36,891 bases of DNA from Leptolyngbya sp. Prado105 (GTDB lineage: Bacteria; Cyanobacteriota; Cyanobacteriia; Leptolyngbyales; Leptolyngbyaceae), in the NCBI GenBank assembly GCA_025454375.1, contig JALOOO010000016.1, positions 1 to 36,891 on the forward strand, in the 5' to 3' direction. Of this stretch, positions 9,171-17,040 are shown piece after piece. A program made the position numbers and the translations under genes. The notes under the pieces were generated by a model, which was given only the letters and a program-made list of their open reading frames with translations, did no database searches and was not told where the DNA came from. Position 1 is the stretch's first letter; the number at the start of each line of letters is the position of its first letter.

Positions 9171-9205
9171 ACCAACTTATATCAGACTCCACCAACTAAA
9201 TTGGT
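9171..9205. promoter_or_regulatory. Candidate operator in the modA / RHH-Mop divergent promoter
   Basis: The heptamer ACCAACT occurs at 9171 and again at 9191, exactly 20 bp apart on the same face of the helix. The second copy continues into TTGGT at 9201-9205, giving ACCAA-N5-TTGGT. Short repeats two turns apart are typical of ribbon-helix-helix operators, and the adjacent gene encodes such a protein. Assignment is inference. Confidence 0.4.
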
Positions 9206-9211
9206 ATCGTA

Positions 9212-9658
9212 ATGCCCAGAAAAGATCAAGGATGGATCACCTTTCAAACTTCTGAGGAAGAGCGCCAACTTTTGGAAGCGATTTGTCAGAAGTCTCAGCG
9301 CACAAAAACAGAGGTGCTGCGAGAGATGTTGCGGGGATTAAAATATTCGACTGAAAGCAATGTAAACCGGGAGAAGCCGGAAGAATCTGAACGGAGTACT
9401 CACCCGATCGAAGTCGATCGCTTAGAGGAGTTGGCTCCTAGAAAACCCCTTAAGGTCAGTTCTCGCAATATCTTGGAAGGCAAAGTAAAACGAGTTGTTA
9501 AAGGGTCGATCCATACTGAAGTGACGCTAGAAATTGTGCATCGAGTTGAACTGACTTCGACGATTACCACAACTTCGGCAGAAGCACTGGAACTTGAAGA
9601 GGGAAAAATCGCCTATGCGGTGGTGAAGTCAAGTGATGTTGTGATCGCAATGGAATGA
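9212..9658 (+). CDS. Ribbon-helix-helix protein fused to a Mop (molybdate-binding) domain; candidate molybdate regulator
   Basis: A 148-aa two-domain protein. Residues about 8-45 (WITFQTSEEERQLLEAICQK, then TKTEVLREMLRGL) look like a CopG/Arc-type ribbon-helix-helix DNA-binding domain. A charged linker follows. Residues about 81-148 (KVSSRNILEGKVKRVVKGSI to KSSDVVIAME) are a Mop/TOBE molybdate-binding domain. That domain is about 54% identical (37 of 68 by hand) to the free Mop protein encoded at 9794-10003. It is transcribed away from modA across a 91-bp gap, so a molybdate-responsive repressor replacing ModE is the natural hypothesis. The function is inferred, but the domains are fairly clear. 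Confidence 0.8.
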   Translation: MPRKDQGWITFQTSEEERQLLEAICQKSQRTKTEVLREMLRGLKYSTESNVNREKPEESERSTHPIEVDRLEELAPRKPLKVSSRNILEGKVKRVVKGSIHTEVTLEIVHRVELTSTITTTSAEALELEEGKIAYAVVKSSDVVIAME

Positions 9659-9720
9659 CAACGAAGTGAGGGGGCTTTCAGGAGTTTTGTCAGTCAATCA
9701 GGTTAGCACCATCAACTCAA

Positions 9721-9763
9721 AACCACTGAAAGAGCGAATTCGCAGTTCCTTCAGTGGTTTTTT
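9721..9763 (+). terminator. Rho-independent terminator after the RHH-Mop gene
   Basis: AACCACTGAA (9721-9730) pairs with TTCAGTGGTT (9750-9759) as a 10-bp stem, followed by more T residues to 9763. It lies between two genes that converge, and may also slow transcription coming from the Mop gene on the other strand. Confidence 0.8.
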
Positions 9764-9793
9764 CTAAGCTGATAGTTGTAAATTGCTCGATCG

Positions 9794-10003
9794 TTACTCA
9801 ACAGCTACCATCACATCCGAAGATTTAATCACAGCATAGGCTTCTTTGCCTACCTCTAGCGCTAAGGCTTCAGCAGAAGATTTCGTAATCACCCCAACAA
9901 TCTCCACATCCGGAGCAACTTCAATCACAACTTCTGTGTTGACGGCTCCTGGAATGATCTGTTTAACTGTCCCTTTGAGAGAATTCCGAGCGCTGATTTT
10001 CAT
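9794..10003 (-). CDS. mop: Mop-family molybdate-binding protein (molbindin)
   Basis: A 69-aa single Mop/TOBE domain (MKISARNSLKGTVKQIIPGA to KSSDVMVAVE). Molbindins form hexamers that hold several molybdate ions and are thought to buffer cytoplasmic molybdenum for cofactor synthesis. The ATG at 10003 is chosen because AGGAG sits 8 bases upstream; a GTG three codons earlier overlaps that site. It lies 80 bp after fdxB on the same strand, so it may be the distal gene of the nif operon. Its near-twin is the C-terminal domain of the adjacent RHH-Mop protein. Confidence 0.92.
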   Translation of the reverse strand: MKISARNSLKGTVKQIIPGAVNTEVVIEVAPDVEIVGVITKSSAEALALEVGKEAYAVIKSSDVMVAVE

Positions 10004-10083
10004 GACCCTCACTCCTAAACAAATGTCAGCATCCGAGAGCCTAGCTCAATTTTGCTCAAGCAATCTGATGTCTGAGATACGAA

Positions 10084-10374
10084 TTAATTCAGCGATTCAT
10101 GCGTGTAGCAGTTCTTAGGGCAAACCCGCGAACAAGCTTCACAGCCAATACAATTGCCTTGATTCGCGATCGTCATCACCTTACGTTCAATCTCTTCATC
10201 ATCTTCATCTTCGACCCATTCTCCTGCGTCATTCAATGCTTTAAGGGTTAAAACATCGCGACCACAAGCTTTGAAGCATCGACCACAGCCAATGCACTTG
10301 TCTTGATTGATGGATTGCACAAACTGCGGTATCCAAGTCGTTCCGCCAAACGTCACATTTGTTAAAGTTGCCAC
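10084..10374 (-). CDS. fdxB: Nif-type bacterial ferredoxin FdxB (2[4Fe-4S], ferredoxin III)
   Basis: A 96-aa ferredoxin with two cysteine clusters: C27, C30, C33, C37 in [11 protein letters not shown] and C75, C78, C81, C85 in [11 protein letters not shown]. An acidic insert ([11 protein letters not shown]) separates them. This matches the nif-associated ferredoxin III family, likely an electron donor in nitrogenase cofactor assembly or turnover; its exact partner is unsettled. The start is a GTG at 10374 preceded by AGGAG 7 bases upstream. It follows the FeoA-like gene by 22 bp. Confidence 0.93.
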   Translation of the reverse strand: MATLTNVTFGGTTWIPQFVQSINQDKCIGCGRCFKACGRDVLTLKALNDAGEWVEDEDDEEIERKVMTIANQGNCIGCEACSRVCPKNCYTHESLN

Positions 10375-10396
10375 TGTGTTCTCCTAGTACTCTAGA

Positions 10397-10645
10397 TTAT
10401 CGATTGAGCCGGACATAGATTGCATCTTGAAGCGGATCGCTCAAGGCGATTTGATCCGCTCCAACTCTAAGAAGAAATCGAGGAGATCGCTGTTCGACAG
10501 TCACCATTGTTCCTAAGGTGATGTTCATCGATCGCAATTTCTGAGCTACAAAATCGCCTCTCGAACTATCAATCCGACTGACCACCCCCCGCTCTTGAGG
10601 TTTCAAAAGCTTGAGTGACGAACCTTCGATCGTAAATCCTGTCAT
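10397..10645 (-). CDS. feoA: FeoA-domain protein
   Basis: An 82-aa protein with one FeoA (SH3-like) domain: QERGVVSRIDSS, then LRSMNITLGTMVTVEQRSP, and a C-terminal sequence in which FLLRVGADQIALSDPLQDAIYV recalls the FeoA pattern. FeoA normally assists the FeoB ferrous-iron transporter, but no feoB is in the window. Placement between fdxH and fdxB suggests a role in iron supply or Fe-S assembly for nitrogenase (inference). The ATG at 10645, with GAGGG about 9 bases upstream, is preferred over a TTG five codons earlier. It lies 15 bp downstream of fdxH. Confidence 0.85.
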   Translation of the reverse strand: MTGFTIEGSSLKLLKPQERGVVSRIDSSRGDFVAQKLRSMNITLGTMVTVEQRSPRFLLRVGADQIALSDPLQDAIYVRLNR

Positions 10646-10660
10646 TCTTCTAGCCCTCAA

Positions 10661-10960
10661 TTAAACTAGGTAAGCTTCTTGGTGGGTGCGGATTGTGCAA
10701 TCTGTGCGGGGATAAGTTACACAGAGCAAGGCAAATCCTTTTGCGACTTGTTCTTCATCTAAGAAAGTTTGATCGTCTTGGTTGATTTCACCTTCGACAA
10801 TTTTGCCAACACAACTTGAGCAAGCTCCAGAATGGCAGGAGAAAGGTAAGTCGAGTTCTGCTTCTTCTGCGGCTTCGAGAACTGTAGTATCGTCATCAAC
10901 GGGGATTGTGATGTCGAGGTTGCGTTTTTTGTTGATTAATCGAACTTGGTAAGTAGCCAT
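10661..10960 (-). CDS. fdxH: Plant-type [2Fe-2S] ferredoxin FdxH
   Basis: A 99-aa ferredoxin with cluster ligands C42, C47, C50 (CHSGACSSC) and C80 (LLCVTYP). The basic stretch INKKRN at 9-14 and its place beside hesB identify the nitrogenase-type FdxH rather than photosynthetic PetF. FdxH donates electrons to the Fe protein NifH. The ATG at 10960 is preceded by GGAGG nine bases upstream. It is followed by the FeoA-like and fdxB genes on the same strand. Confidence 0.95.
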   Translation of the reverse strand: MATYQVRLINKKRNLDITIPVDDDTTVLEAAEEAELDLPFSCHSGACSSCVGKIVEGEINQDDQTFLDEEQVAKGFALLCVTYPRTDCTIRTHQEAYLV

Positions 10961-11000
10961 GATCTTGAACCTCCGAGAGAGTAAGAGTAAATTTCAACTT

Positions 11001-11366
11001 CTAACTACAAGGCACTGCTGCTGGCGTGCAATCTCCCGCTTGGAAAGACTGTCCACAACCGCAAGTATCCGTTGCATTCGGGTTACTAAACTTAAACCCG
11101 CTATCCATCAAACCTTCGACAAAATCGATCAAAACTCCATTGATCAAAGAGGCAGCCTGTTGATCAATGTAAATTTTTACCCGCCCCTGTTGCTCAATCA
11201 CATCATCGGGTTTCGGCTCATTTGCAATGTCTAACGTATACTGGTAGCCACTACAGCCCCCATCAGACACCCCAACTCGAATCCCTTTCGTGTCTGAAGG
11301 ATTAGCTGTGCCTTGCAAAAAAGCGCGCAGGCGAAGTTCTGCTTTTTCAGTCAATGTAACGGTCAT
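11001..11366 (-). CDS. hesB: HesB/IscA-family Fe-S carrier
   Basis: A 121-aa A-type carrier with the three conserved cysteines: C38 (GGCSGYQY) and C102/C104 (DTCGCGQSF). The C-terminal extension GDCTPAAVPCS has two more cysteines. These proteins receive and pass on Fe-S clusters or iron; HesB is a standard part of cyanobacterial nif clusters. The start at 11366 has AGGAG at proper distance; an upstream reading adds nine residues that overlap hesA and look spurious. It is preceded by hesA and followed by fdxH. Confidence 0.94.
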   Translation of the reverse strand: MTVTLTEKAELRLRAFLQGTANPSDTKGIRVGVSDGGCSGYQYTLDIANEPKPDDVIEQQGRVKIYIDQQAASLINGVLIDFVEGLMDSGFKFSNPNATDTCGCGQSFQAGDCTPAAVPCS

Positions 11367-11385
11367 CAAAGTTCTCCTGGTTGTT

Positions 11386-12210
11386 CTAGACAAGTTGAAA
11401 ATGCGATCGTCGATCTAAGTTGTGGATCTGTGATTCTAGAGACTGTGCAAAGTGCTGTCGCCAAGGTGCGTCTTTACCACATACTGGGCAATGCGGATCG
11501 CGATAGATCCGACGTTTAGCAAATTCCAATCGTCCTAAATTCATCGTCAAAAGTTCGGAAACCAAAGGCTTCTCAAACCCTGTAATTAGCTTGATCGCTT
11601 CTAGTGCTGTCAAACAAGCTAATGTTCCAGAAACTGCACCTAGTACTGCAAATCCACGCCGATCCCACTCTGGCTTTTCGGGAAACAAGCAAGAGAGACA
11701 GCCTGTTTGTCCAGGTAAAATCGTTGTTAAGTAAGCTTCCATGCCATCCATTGCCGCTTCTACCATTGGTTTGCGGTATTTCACACAAGCTTCGTTTAAC
11801 AGATTTCGTTCGGCAAAATTGTGAGCGCAGTCTAAAGTGATATCTGTCGATCGTACTAATTCATCTACATTTTCTGGAGTAATGTAGTCAAATACCGTTT
11901 CGACTTCGACATCGGGATTGATTTTCTCCAAGGTTTCCTTTGCTTGAAACACGCGCGGTTTGCCCACTGTGTCATGCGTCATCAGAACTTGGCGATTCAT
12001 ATCATCGAGTCGCAACTCTCCCCCACGAACTAGAATCAGCTTTCCAATCCCTGCAACTGCGAGATACAATGCTGCTGTACCTCCTAGCCCGCCGACTCCG
12101 GTTACTAAGGCAGTAAAAGATTTCAGTCGTTTCTGTGCATCTTCGTCAAAGCTGGGGAGCATCATTTGGCGACGGTAGCGTTCTAGTTCTGTCGGGGTTA
12201 GGTCTAACAC
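11386..12210 (-). CDS. hesA: HesA, ThiF/MoeB-like E1 superfamily protein
   Basis: A 274-aa member of the ThiF/MoeB/E1 fold, which adenylates the C-terminus of ubiquitin-like sulfur carriers. The nucleotide-binding loop GVGGLGG is at 38-44. Zinc-binding cysteine pairs are C171/C174 (CLSC) and C241/C244 (CPVC). HesA is conserved next to hesB and fdxH in nitrogen-fixing cyanobacteria. A role in molybdenum or sulfur handling for the cofactor is suspected, not proven. The start is a GTG at 12210. Length is normal, and it ends 19 bp before the chosen hesB start. Confidence 0.94.
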   Translation of the reverse strand: MLDLTPTELERYRRQMMLPSFDEDAQKRLKSFTALVTGVGGLGGTAALYLAVAGIGKLILVRGGELRLDDMNRQVLMTHDTVGKPRVFQAKETLEKINPDVEVETVFDYITPENVDELVRSTDITLDCAHNFAERNLLNEACVKYRKPMVEAAMDGMEAYLTTILPGQTGCLSCLFPEKPEWDRRGFAVLGAVSGTLACLTALEAIKLITGFEKPLVSELLTMNLGRLEFAKRRIYRDPHCPVCGKDAPWRQHFAQSLESQIHNLDRRSHFQLV

Positions 12211-12269
12211 GGTCTGTTACCTTCAGATTCAAAATAAGGACGTTGCAAAGGTTAGAGGCGAATCGATTG

Positions 12270-12342
12270 GCGGTGATACGGAGTGACTGACGCAGGGCAG
12301 GTGATCGACTCATAAACAGCGAATCCGTTTTGACATCACCGC
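12270..12342. repeat. Inverted repeat in the nifW-hesA spacer
   Basis: GCGGTGAT at 12270-12277 pairs with ATCACCGC at 12335-12342, and CGGA/TCCG just inside can extend the stem. The 168-bp spacer has no gene I believe; this structure could tune read-through from nifW into hesA. Weak evidence. Confidence 0.3.
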
Positions 12343-12378
12343 AAATCATCCGCCAGGTAGATTGTGGAACTTCATGCT

Positions 12379-12699
12379 TTAATCGGGTGATAGCTCCGAC
12401 AACATCACCACTCCCTTCGGCTTCTCATTGAAAACTTTAAACAGCTTCGTTTCCAAAGGAGAATTCGTCAGGAATGTTTCATAAGCTTGGATTAAAGCAT
12501 CCCGATACTGTGTCAAACGCTCTTCGTCATCAATGTCGGGAAGATTTGTATCAACCTCTGACATAAATTGCGATAGCTTTTTCAGAATGTGTAACCGATT
12601 CACATTCACAACCTTGGCATCGTAAGGCAATTGAAAGAATTCAAAATATGCCTCAGCATCGGTGATTTTCTTAAATTCCGCCAGCGTTAACGTCGTCAT
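12379..12699 (-). CDS. nifW: Nitrogenase-stabilising/protective protein NifW
   Basis: A 106-aa protein matching NifW: an N-terminal FKKITDAEAYFEFFQLPYD block, a central VNVNRLHILKKLSQFM, and YRDALIQAYETFL near 66-78. NifW associates with the MoFe protein, and its loss lowers activity under oxygen. Its ATG overlaps the upstream DUF683 stop codon as ATGA, so translation is coupled. AGGAG lies four bases before the ATG. Confidence 0.94.
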   Translation of the reverse strand: MTTLTLAEFKKITDAEAYFEFFQLPYDAKVVNVNRLHILKKLSQFMSEVDTNLPDIDDEERLTQYRDALIQAYETFLTNSPLETKLFKVFNEKPKGVVMLSELSPD

Positions 12700-12908
12700 T
12701 TTGCTTGCTCCTGTTGCTTTAACTGTTGCTTGAGATTATGGATTTCTCGGAAAATCTCATAAGTTGCGGTTGCGACTTCGACTAATGTTTCATAGTCCGT
12801 GGGCAGCCCTTCAGCGAGATCATGCAGATCCATTTTCATTTGACCTGCTTTGCTATTGAGGCGTTTGATTTGCGTCTTGAGTTCTTCAACGCTGGTCGTC
12901 GTCGGCAT
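12696..12908 (-). CDS. Nif-associated Rop-like (DUF683) protein
   Basis: A 70-aa, almost entirely helical protein (VEELKTQIKRLNSKAGQMKM, then ATATYEIFREIHNLKQQLKQ) fitting the Rop-like DUF683 family found in cyanobacterial nif operons, expected to form a helical hairpin dimer. Biochemical function is unknown. It lies between DUF269 (4-bp gap) and nifW (4-bp overlap), consistent with a tightly translated operon. Confidence 0.88.
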   Translation of the reverse strand: MPTTTSVEELKTQIKRLNSKAGQMKMDLHDLAEGLPTDYETLVEVATATYEIFREIHNLKQQLKQQEQAK

Positions 12909-12912
12909 TGTT

Positions 12913-13383
12913 CTATCCTTTGGCTGCGTCTGGGAATTTTTGGATCGCGTTTACGCCATTTTGGACAGTTTTCTCGCCTTCAAGTGCAGCCTTTTCTAGC
13001 GAGTCAAAGCCAAATCGTTGAGCATCGCGTAAGGTTCTAGTAACCACTAGCAACCGACCGCAGAAGACTAACGCCCAGCCAAATCCTTCATGGCTAAGAT
13101 CAATCACAACTTGGCATAACTGTCCGGTTTCTTCTTCGACCCGAGTCGCGATCGCACGATAGAAGGCGAGAATTCTGCCTTTTGTAATCGAGTCAACTTC
13201 ACCATCGATCGAGATTTCACGCTTTTGGGCTTTTGTCACTACATAGGGTTTTAGAAGTAACTCATCGCTCCAGGTGCGATAGGTTCCATAGGAATCATTC
13301 GCGCGGATCTGATTGACGATGGCTTGCAAAAATGGACTACTTGCCACTTCAAAGGTCGATTCAACTTGTTCTGTAACACTCAT
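12913..13383 (-). CDS. NifX-associated nitrogen fixation protein (DUF269)
   Basis: A 156-aa DUF269 protein, the regular partner downstream of nifX. Landmarks are PFLQAIVNQIRANDSYGTYR (18-37), the Trp-Ser-Asp-Glu stretch after it, and a core beginning QVVIDLSHEGFGWALVFCGR. Function is not established; genetic association points to FeMo-cofactor handling. The ATG overlaps the nifX stop by ATGA. Confidence 0.93.
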   Translation of the reverse strand: MSVTEQVESTFEVASSPFLQAIVNQIRANDSYGTYRTWSDELLLKPYVVTKAQKREISIDGEVDSITKGRILAFYRAIATRVEEETGQLCQVVIDLSHEGFGWALVFCGRLLVVTRTLRDAQRFGFDSLEKAALEGEKTVQNGVNAIQKFPDAAKG

Positions 13384-13793
13384 GCGATGGCTTCCTCTTC
13401 TTCAAGTTCTTCAAATGACGGCGATTTTTGCTGAAGTGCTTTGCGTAACCACGGGGGCGGATTGCCTTTCAGCGTTTGCACCAGTCGGGTTAGCACATCA
13501 CTAATTTCTTCTTCTTCTGACCTTGCTTTGACAGGGGTAATGCGCTTCTTGATCAGTCGCGCTGCTGCACTGCCGCCAATGGATGCAACATAAACGATCG
13601 TGCAGTCTGCTAGGGCTTCTACTTTGGGGGCAAGTTTGTCTTCATTGCCGTCTTCTTTGAGGTCGCCCCCAAATTTCAACGTCTCAACAAACTCATATCC
13701 ATCTGCCGAGATCTCATACACATCAATCTTGCTCGCTGAACCAAAATGAGCATTGATGTGAACTTGATCGCTGGTCGTAAAAGCAATCTTCAT
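13380..13793 (-). CDS. nifX: FeMo-cofactor carrier NifX
   Basis: A 137-aa NifX, of the dinitrogenase iron-molybdenum cofactor-binding family, which carries NifB-co or VK-cluster between NifB and NifEN. The family start MKIAFTTSDQVHINAHFGSA includes the His-Phe-Gly cofactor-binding motif. The end is acidic (EELEEEEAIA). The ATG at 13793 is chosen because AGGAG precedes it by 8 bases; the in-frame GTG three codons before overlaps that site. It is 30 bp after nifN. Confidence 0.95.
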   Translation of the reverse strand: MKIAFTTSDQVHINAHFGSASKIDVYEISADGYEFVETLKFGGDLKEDGNEDKLAPKVEALADCTIVYVASIGGSAAARLIKKRITPVKARSEEEEISDVLTRLVQTLKGNPPPWLRKALQQKSPSFEELEEEEAIA

Positions 13794-13823
13794 GATGATC
13801 ACTCCTAAAATTTAATAAAGCTG

Positions 13824-15131
13824 CTACGCGCCAGCAGGGTGTGCTTCCTCTTCCTCTAAAAGCAGATTTCCAAGATTGAACAATAGCTGCGTTGTGCCTT
13901 GATAGCCCACTTTGCTAAATTGTCCATTCCCTAAGCGATCGAAGATAGGAAATCCTTGTCGATACAAGGGAATCCCTAACCGCTTAGAAACTGCTTTGCC
14001 GTGCGAATTTGTAATCAACAAATCGGCTCCGACTGCTAGCTGCTCAAAATCTTCTAAGTCCCCAATTGTGACTGAATCGATCTCAAGCCGCTCTAGCAGG
14101 GGTGATTTGGTCGTGGTTACTGCTGCTTGAATCTCACAACCCATTGATTCTAAGAACTGTGCAGTAGACCACAGCAGATCAGGTTCTAATGCGATCGCGA
14201 CTTTCTTGCGTCCGAAGTAGAAGTGAGTATCTAACATCGCATCTTGCAATTGCCGACGCTGATGGCAGTACTTCGCTGGCACTTCAGCCCCGCTTAGATC
14301 TGCTAAGCATTGAATAAATTCATCGATTGACCCTAATCCTGTTAAGCGATCGAACACTTCAAACGGAATTTCAAATCGCTCGTGCAGAATCTCAGCCGCT
14401 TTGGTCATGCTGTCACCAACTGCCAGAGTAAAGACAGAACTCCCCATTTCGCGCAGTTCGGCAAGCGTGGTTCCGCCTCCGGTGACGGCTTCGTAAGAAT
14501 CGTCTAAATGTCCATCCAAAGAAGCAGAGAGATCAGGAACAACAATGGGAGTCAGTCCAAACGCTGTGATCATCTCTTTGATTTCTTGCACATCGCCTGG
14601 AGTAAAGGCAGAACTTACTAAAAGATTCACTTGATTCGATCGCACTTCTCCCGGTTGTGGAAGTTGAGTCACAATACTTTCGACTGCTGCGGCAAATCCG
14701 TCTTGCAATGCGCCTTTGTAGTCGGGTGTCGAGGTAAATACGATCGGTAAATCAAATAGCTCTGGATGACGCTTGCGAATGCTTTTGAGAATGCCCTCCA
14801 TGTCATCACCGCGAGTCTCTGTCAGTCCAGTGGTACAGAGTCCAATGATGCTCGGTTTTGACTTCTCAACCAAGGTCAAAATTGCCTGCTCAACATTGTC
14901 TTCACCCCCGAGAATCGTACTCACTTCAGTCATCGCTGTCGTCGAAAGTGGAATTGCTTCGCGGTAGTGACGCACGAGCATGACTTTTGCAAATGCGGTG
15001 CAACCCTGAGAGCCATGAAACAGAGGCATCACACCTTTCAGCCCCAAATAAGCTAGCGCGGCTCCGAGGGGTTGGCTTTGCTTTAGCGGATTTACCGCGA
15101 CAGATTTCTTAGGAGTCGTGATCACAGCCAT
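13824..15131 (-). CDS. nifN: Nitrogenase cofactor scaffold subunit NifN
   Basis: A 435-aa beta subunit of the NifEN scaffold on which the FeMo-cofactor precursor matures. It is homologous to NifK. PLGAALAYLGLKGVMPLFHGS and QGCTAF near the N-terminus carry the cluster cysteine, and CTTGLTET resembles the NifK Cys-Thr-Thr motif. The ATG at 15131 has GGAGG 9 bases upstream and starts one base after the nifE stop; an upstream reading adds 28 residues inside nifE and is rejected. Length is normal. Confidence 0.96.
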   Translation of the reverse strand: MAVITTPKKSVAVNPLKQSQPLGAALAYLGLKGVMPLFHGSQGCTAFAKVMLVRHYREAIPLSTTAMTEVSTILGGEDNVEQAILTLVEKSKPSIIGLCTTGLTETRGDDMEGILKSIRKRHPELFDLPIVFTSTPDYKGALQDGFAAAVESIVTQLPQPGEVRSNQVNLLVSSAFTPGDVQEIKEMITAFGLTPIVVPDLSASLDGHLDDSYEAVTGGGTTLAELREMGSSVFTLAVGDSMTKAAEILHERFEIPFEVFDRLTGLGSIDEFIQCLADLSGAEVPAKYCHQRRQLQDAMLDTHFYFGRKKVAIALEPDLLWSTAQFLESMGCEIQAAVTTTKSPLLERLEIDSVTIGDLEDFEQLAVGADLLITNSHGKAVSKRLGIPLYRQGFPIFDRLGNGQFSKVGYQGTTQLLFNLGNLLLEEEEAHPAGA

Positions 15132-15132
15132 T

Positions 15133-16518
15133 TTACAAAACCTCCGATCGTTGAGTTTCCCAGGGAGCGGGTTTGCGGACTTGTTGCCAAACGGGACTGT
15201 GAAGAGCTTCGTCAATTTCTCTCGCCATCTCGATCATGCCGACATAGCCTGCATAGGGATGATGCCGCTCTTGGTTGATATCTAAGAAGGGAATTCGAGC
15301 TTTTAGAGCAGTGTACTGATTTCGTCCACCTGCAATCAGCATGTCTGCTTTTGTCTGAGCAATGACTCGAAGGAGTTCTTGAGCATTCCCTTTTTCTAGC
15401 ATGATGCCGTCTTTTCCTAGCAATTCCTTAATCTTAGATTTATCTTCTTCAGTACTTTTCTTCGTACTGGTTGCCATCACTTCCATGCCGAGATCTTTTG
15501 CAGCAGAGATGATTGACCAGCTTTTTACGCCTCCGGTGTAAAGTACAACTCTCTTCCCTTTGAGACGTGCCCGATAGGGTGCTAGCGCTTCATCTAATTT
15601 TGCAGTTTCCTCAGCAATCAGAATTTCAACTCGTTCTTGCAGGTTCTTGTCTCCGATCTTGGCTGCAATGTTGCGTAAGCATCGATTCATGTCATCAATG
15701 CCATAGAAAGATTCTTCAATGAAAGGAATGCCATAGCGCTCCTCCATCTTTCTCCCCATGTTGATCAATGCTTTGGAGCAGATCATTACATTCAACTTCG
15801 CTCGATGGGCGTAGGTAATTTCTTTGTACCGAGCATCCCCTGTAATCTTTGCTAGTACTCGAATCCCAAGCTTTTCAAATAGGGGAAGTACGCCCCACAT
15901 CTCGCCTGCAATGTTGTACTCACCGATCAAGTTAATGTCGTAGGGCGTGGTATATTCTGGCTCTCCTGTCCCGACAACGTAATCAAGTAGCGATTCGCCA
16001 CCGATTCGATTGCCCAAGTTCTTACTTCCAACAAATCCAGGTGAATTCACAGGGACAACTGGGACACCGAACTTTTCAGCAGCCTTCTGACAGACTGCAT
16101 TTAGGTCATCTCCGATCAGTGCAGTCACACAGGTCGAATAGACGAAGATCGCAGCAGGCTGATAGCGTTGTTGAACTTCAGCGATCGCTTGATACAATCG
16201 CTTCTCTCCACCAAAAATGATGTCATTTTCGGTGATATCTGTCGTAAAGCCCATCTTGTAGAGCGTCTCTCCAGAGGACAGACTGCCTCGGCTGCCCCAA
16301 GAATTGCCAGCACAGGCAATGGGACCATGAACAAGGTGTGCCACATCTGCGATCGGAACGAGGGCAATCATTGCTCCATCAAAAGCACATCCTCCCTGAG
16401 CGGCTCCGGGCTGAGCGACTTGAGTGCATGACTTATTCTTTTTTTGGTCTTTCTTGTGGTTGTGTTCACAACCCGTTTCACTCAATAGTTCGTTGATCTT
16501 GCCTTGGGTCATTCTCAT
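15133..16518 (-). CDS. nifE: Nitrogenase cofactor scaffold subunit NifE
   Basis: A 461-aa alpha subunit of the NifEN scaffold, homologous to NifD. Cysteines lie in [23 protein letters not shown] and [12 protein letters not shown], where NifD carries P-cluster ligands. The Cys-rich start ([16 protein letters not shown]) is typical. The ATG at 16518 is used; a second ATG two codons later is possible. It is separated from the upstream Mo_nitro_C gene by 35 bp and closely coupled to nifN. Confidence 0.96.
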   Translation of the reverse strand: MRMTQGKINELLSETGCEHNHKKDQKKNKSCTQVAQPGAAQGGCAFDGAMIALVPIADVAHLVHGPIACAGNSWGSRGSLSSGETLYKMGFTTDITENDIIFGGEKRLYQAIAEVQQRYQPAAIFVYSTCVTALIGDDLNAVCQKAAEKFGVPVVPVNSPGFVGSKNLGNRIGGESLLDYVVGTGEPEYTTPYDINLIGEYNIAGEMWGVLPLFEKLGIRVLAKITGDARYKEITYAHRAKLNVMICSKALINMGRKMEERYGIPFIEESFYGIDDMNRCLRNIAAKIGDKNLQERVEILIAEETAKLDEALAPYRARLKGKRVVLYTGGVKSWSIISAAKDLGMEVMATSTKKSTEEDKSKIKELLGKDGIMLEKGNAQELLRVIAQTKADMLIAGGRNQYTALKARIPFLDINQERHHPYAGYVGMIEMAREIDEALHSPVWQQVRKPAPWETQRSEVL

Positions 16519-16553
16519 GGCTCAAGCCCTTGTAATTTAATGAGGTGGTTCAA

Positions 16554-16853
16554 CTAGCAGAGATACTGTGCAACATCTTCTTCGCAAACATCTGTCAAGT
16601 AGCTCAGTGCGCGGAAGCGAAGTAAGACGACTTCGGTGTATAGAGGGTTAAGCTTGCAAAGTGCTGGAATGTGGAAGGTTCGACCAAATAAAGCTACGTC
16701 ACGCTCAAAGGGGCAAGCACAGGGAACAACTTTGCAGATTAGACGTGCGACTCTGTGATTGCGGATGGTGAAGTTATTGATTAAGCGGCGCAGCGGGAAT
16801 AGCAGGTCGGGAAAACCTTTGTGATTTTGGGGAGATGGGTGTGTTGCAGTCAT
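16554..16853 (-). CDS. Mo-dependent nitrogenase C-terminal domain protein (Mo_nitro_C)
   Basis: A 99-aa protein resembling the family named Mo-dependent nitrogenase C-terminus, seen as small free proteins in cyanobacterial nif clusters. Landmarks are LRRLINNFTIRNHRVARLIC, then VPCACPFERDVALFGRTFHI and PALCKLNPLYTEVVLLRFRA. Five cysteines and several histidines suggest metal binding, but function is unknown. It is the gene directly before nifE, possibly from the promoter at 16962-16990. Confidence 0.85.
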   Translation of the reverse strand: MTATHPSPQNHKGFPDLLFPLRRLINNFTIRNHRVARLICKVVPCACPFERDVALFGRTFHIPALCKLNPLYTEVVLLRFRALSYLTDVCEEDVAQYLC

Positions 16854-16961
16854 AGGGTAAAGTCATGGGGGTGAGGTGGGCAGATACGATTAGAAATCGT
16901 TTCTTTTCGTCGATTTAGGGATGTCTTGTAGCGCTCGGCTCACCCTGTAATCATGAGCTAG

Positions 16962-16990
16962 CTTATATAAGGAACATAATCCGAGGGCAA
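16962..16990 (-). promoter_or_regulatory. Candidate sigma-70 promoter upstream of Mo_nitro_C-nifE
   Basis: Read on the minus strand, TTGCCC (16985-16990) and TATAAG (16962-16967) are separated by 17 bp, a good -35/-10 pair. It is about 110 bp upstream of the Mo_nitro_C start, inside the 300-bp gap after dps. It would allow nifE-nifN expression separate from the nifP promoter. Confidence 0.45.
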
Positions 16991-17040
16991 GGAGGATAGT
17001 TTCGAGCATGGCACTTCAGAAAGGGTTATCGATAAGTAAA

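Noticed and set aside
12146..12349. 67-aa minus-strand frame overlapping the hesA start
   Set aside because: Out of frame with hesA, Arg/Ser-rich and with no family support; the spacer is better read as untranslated.
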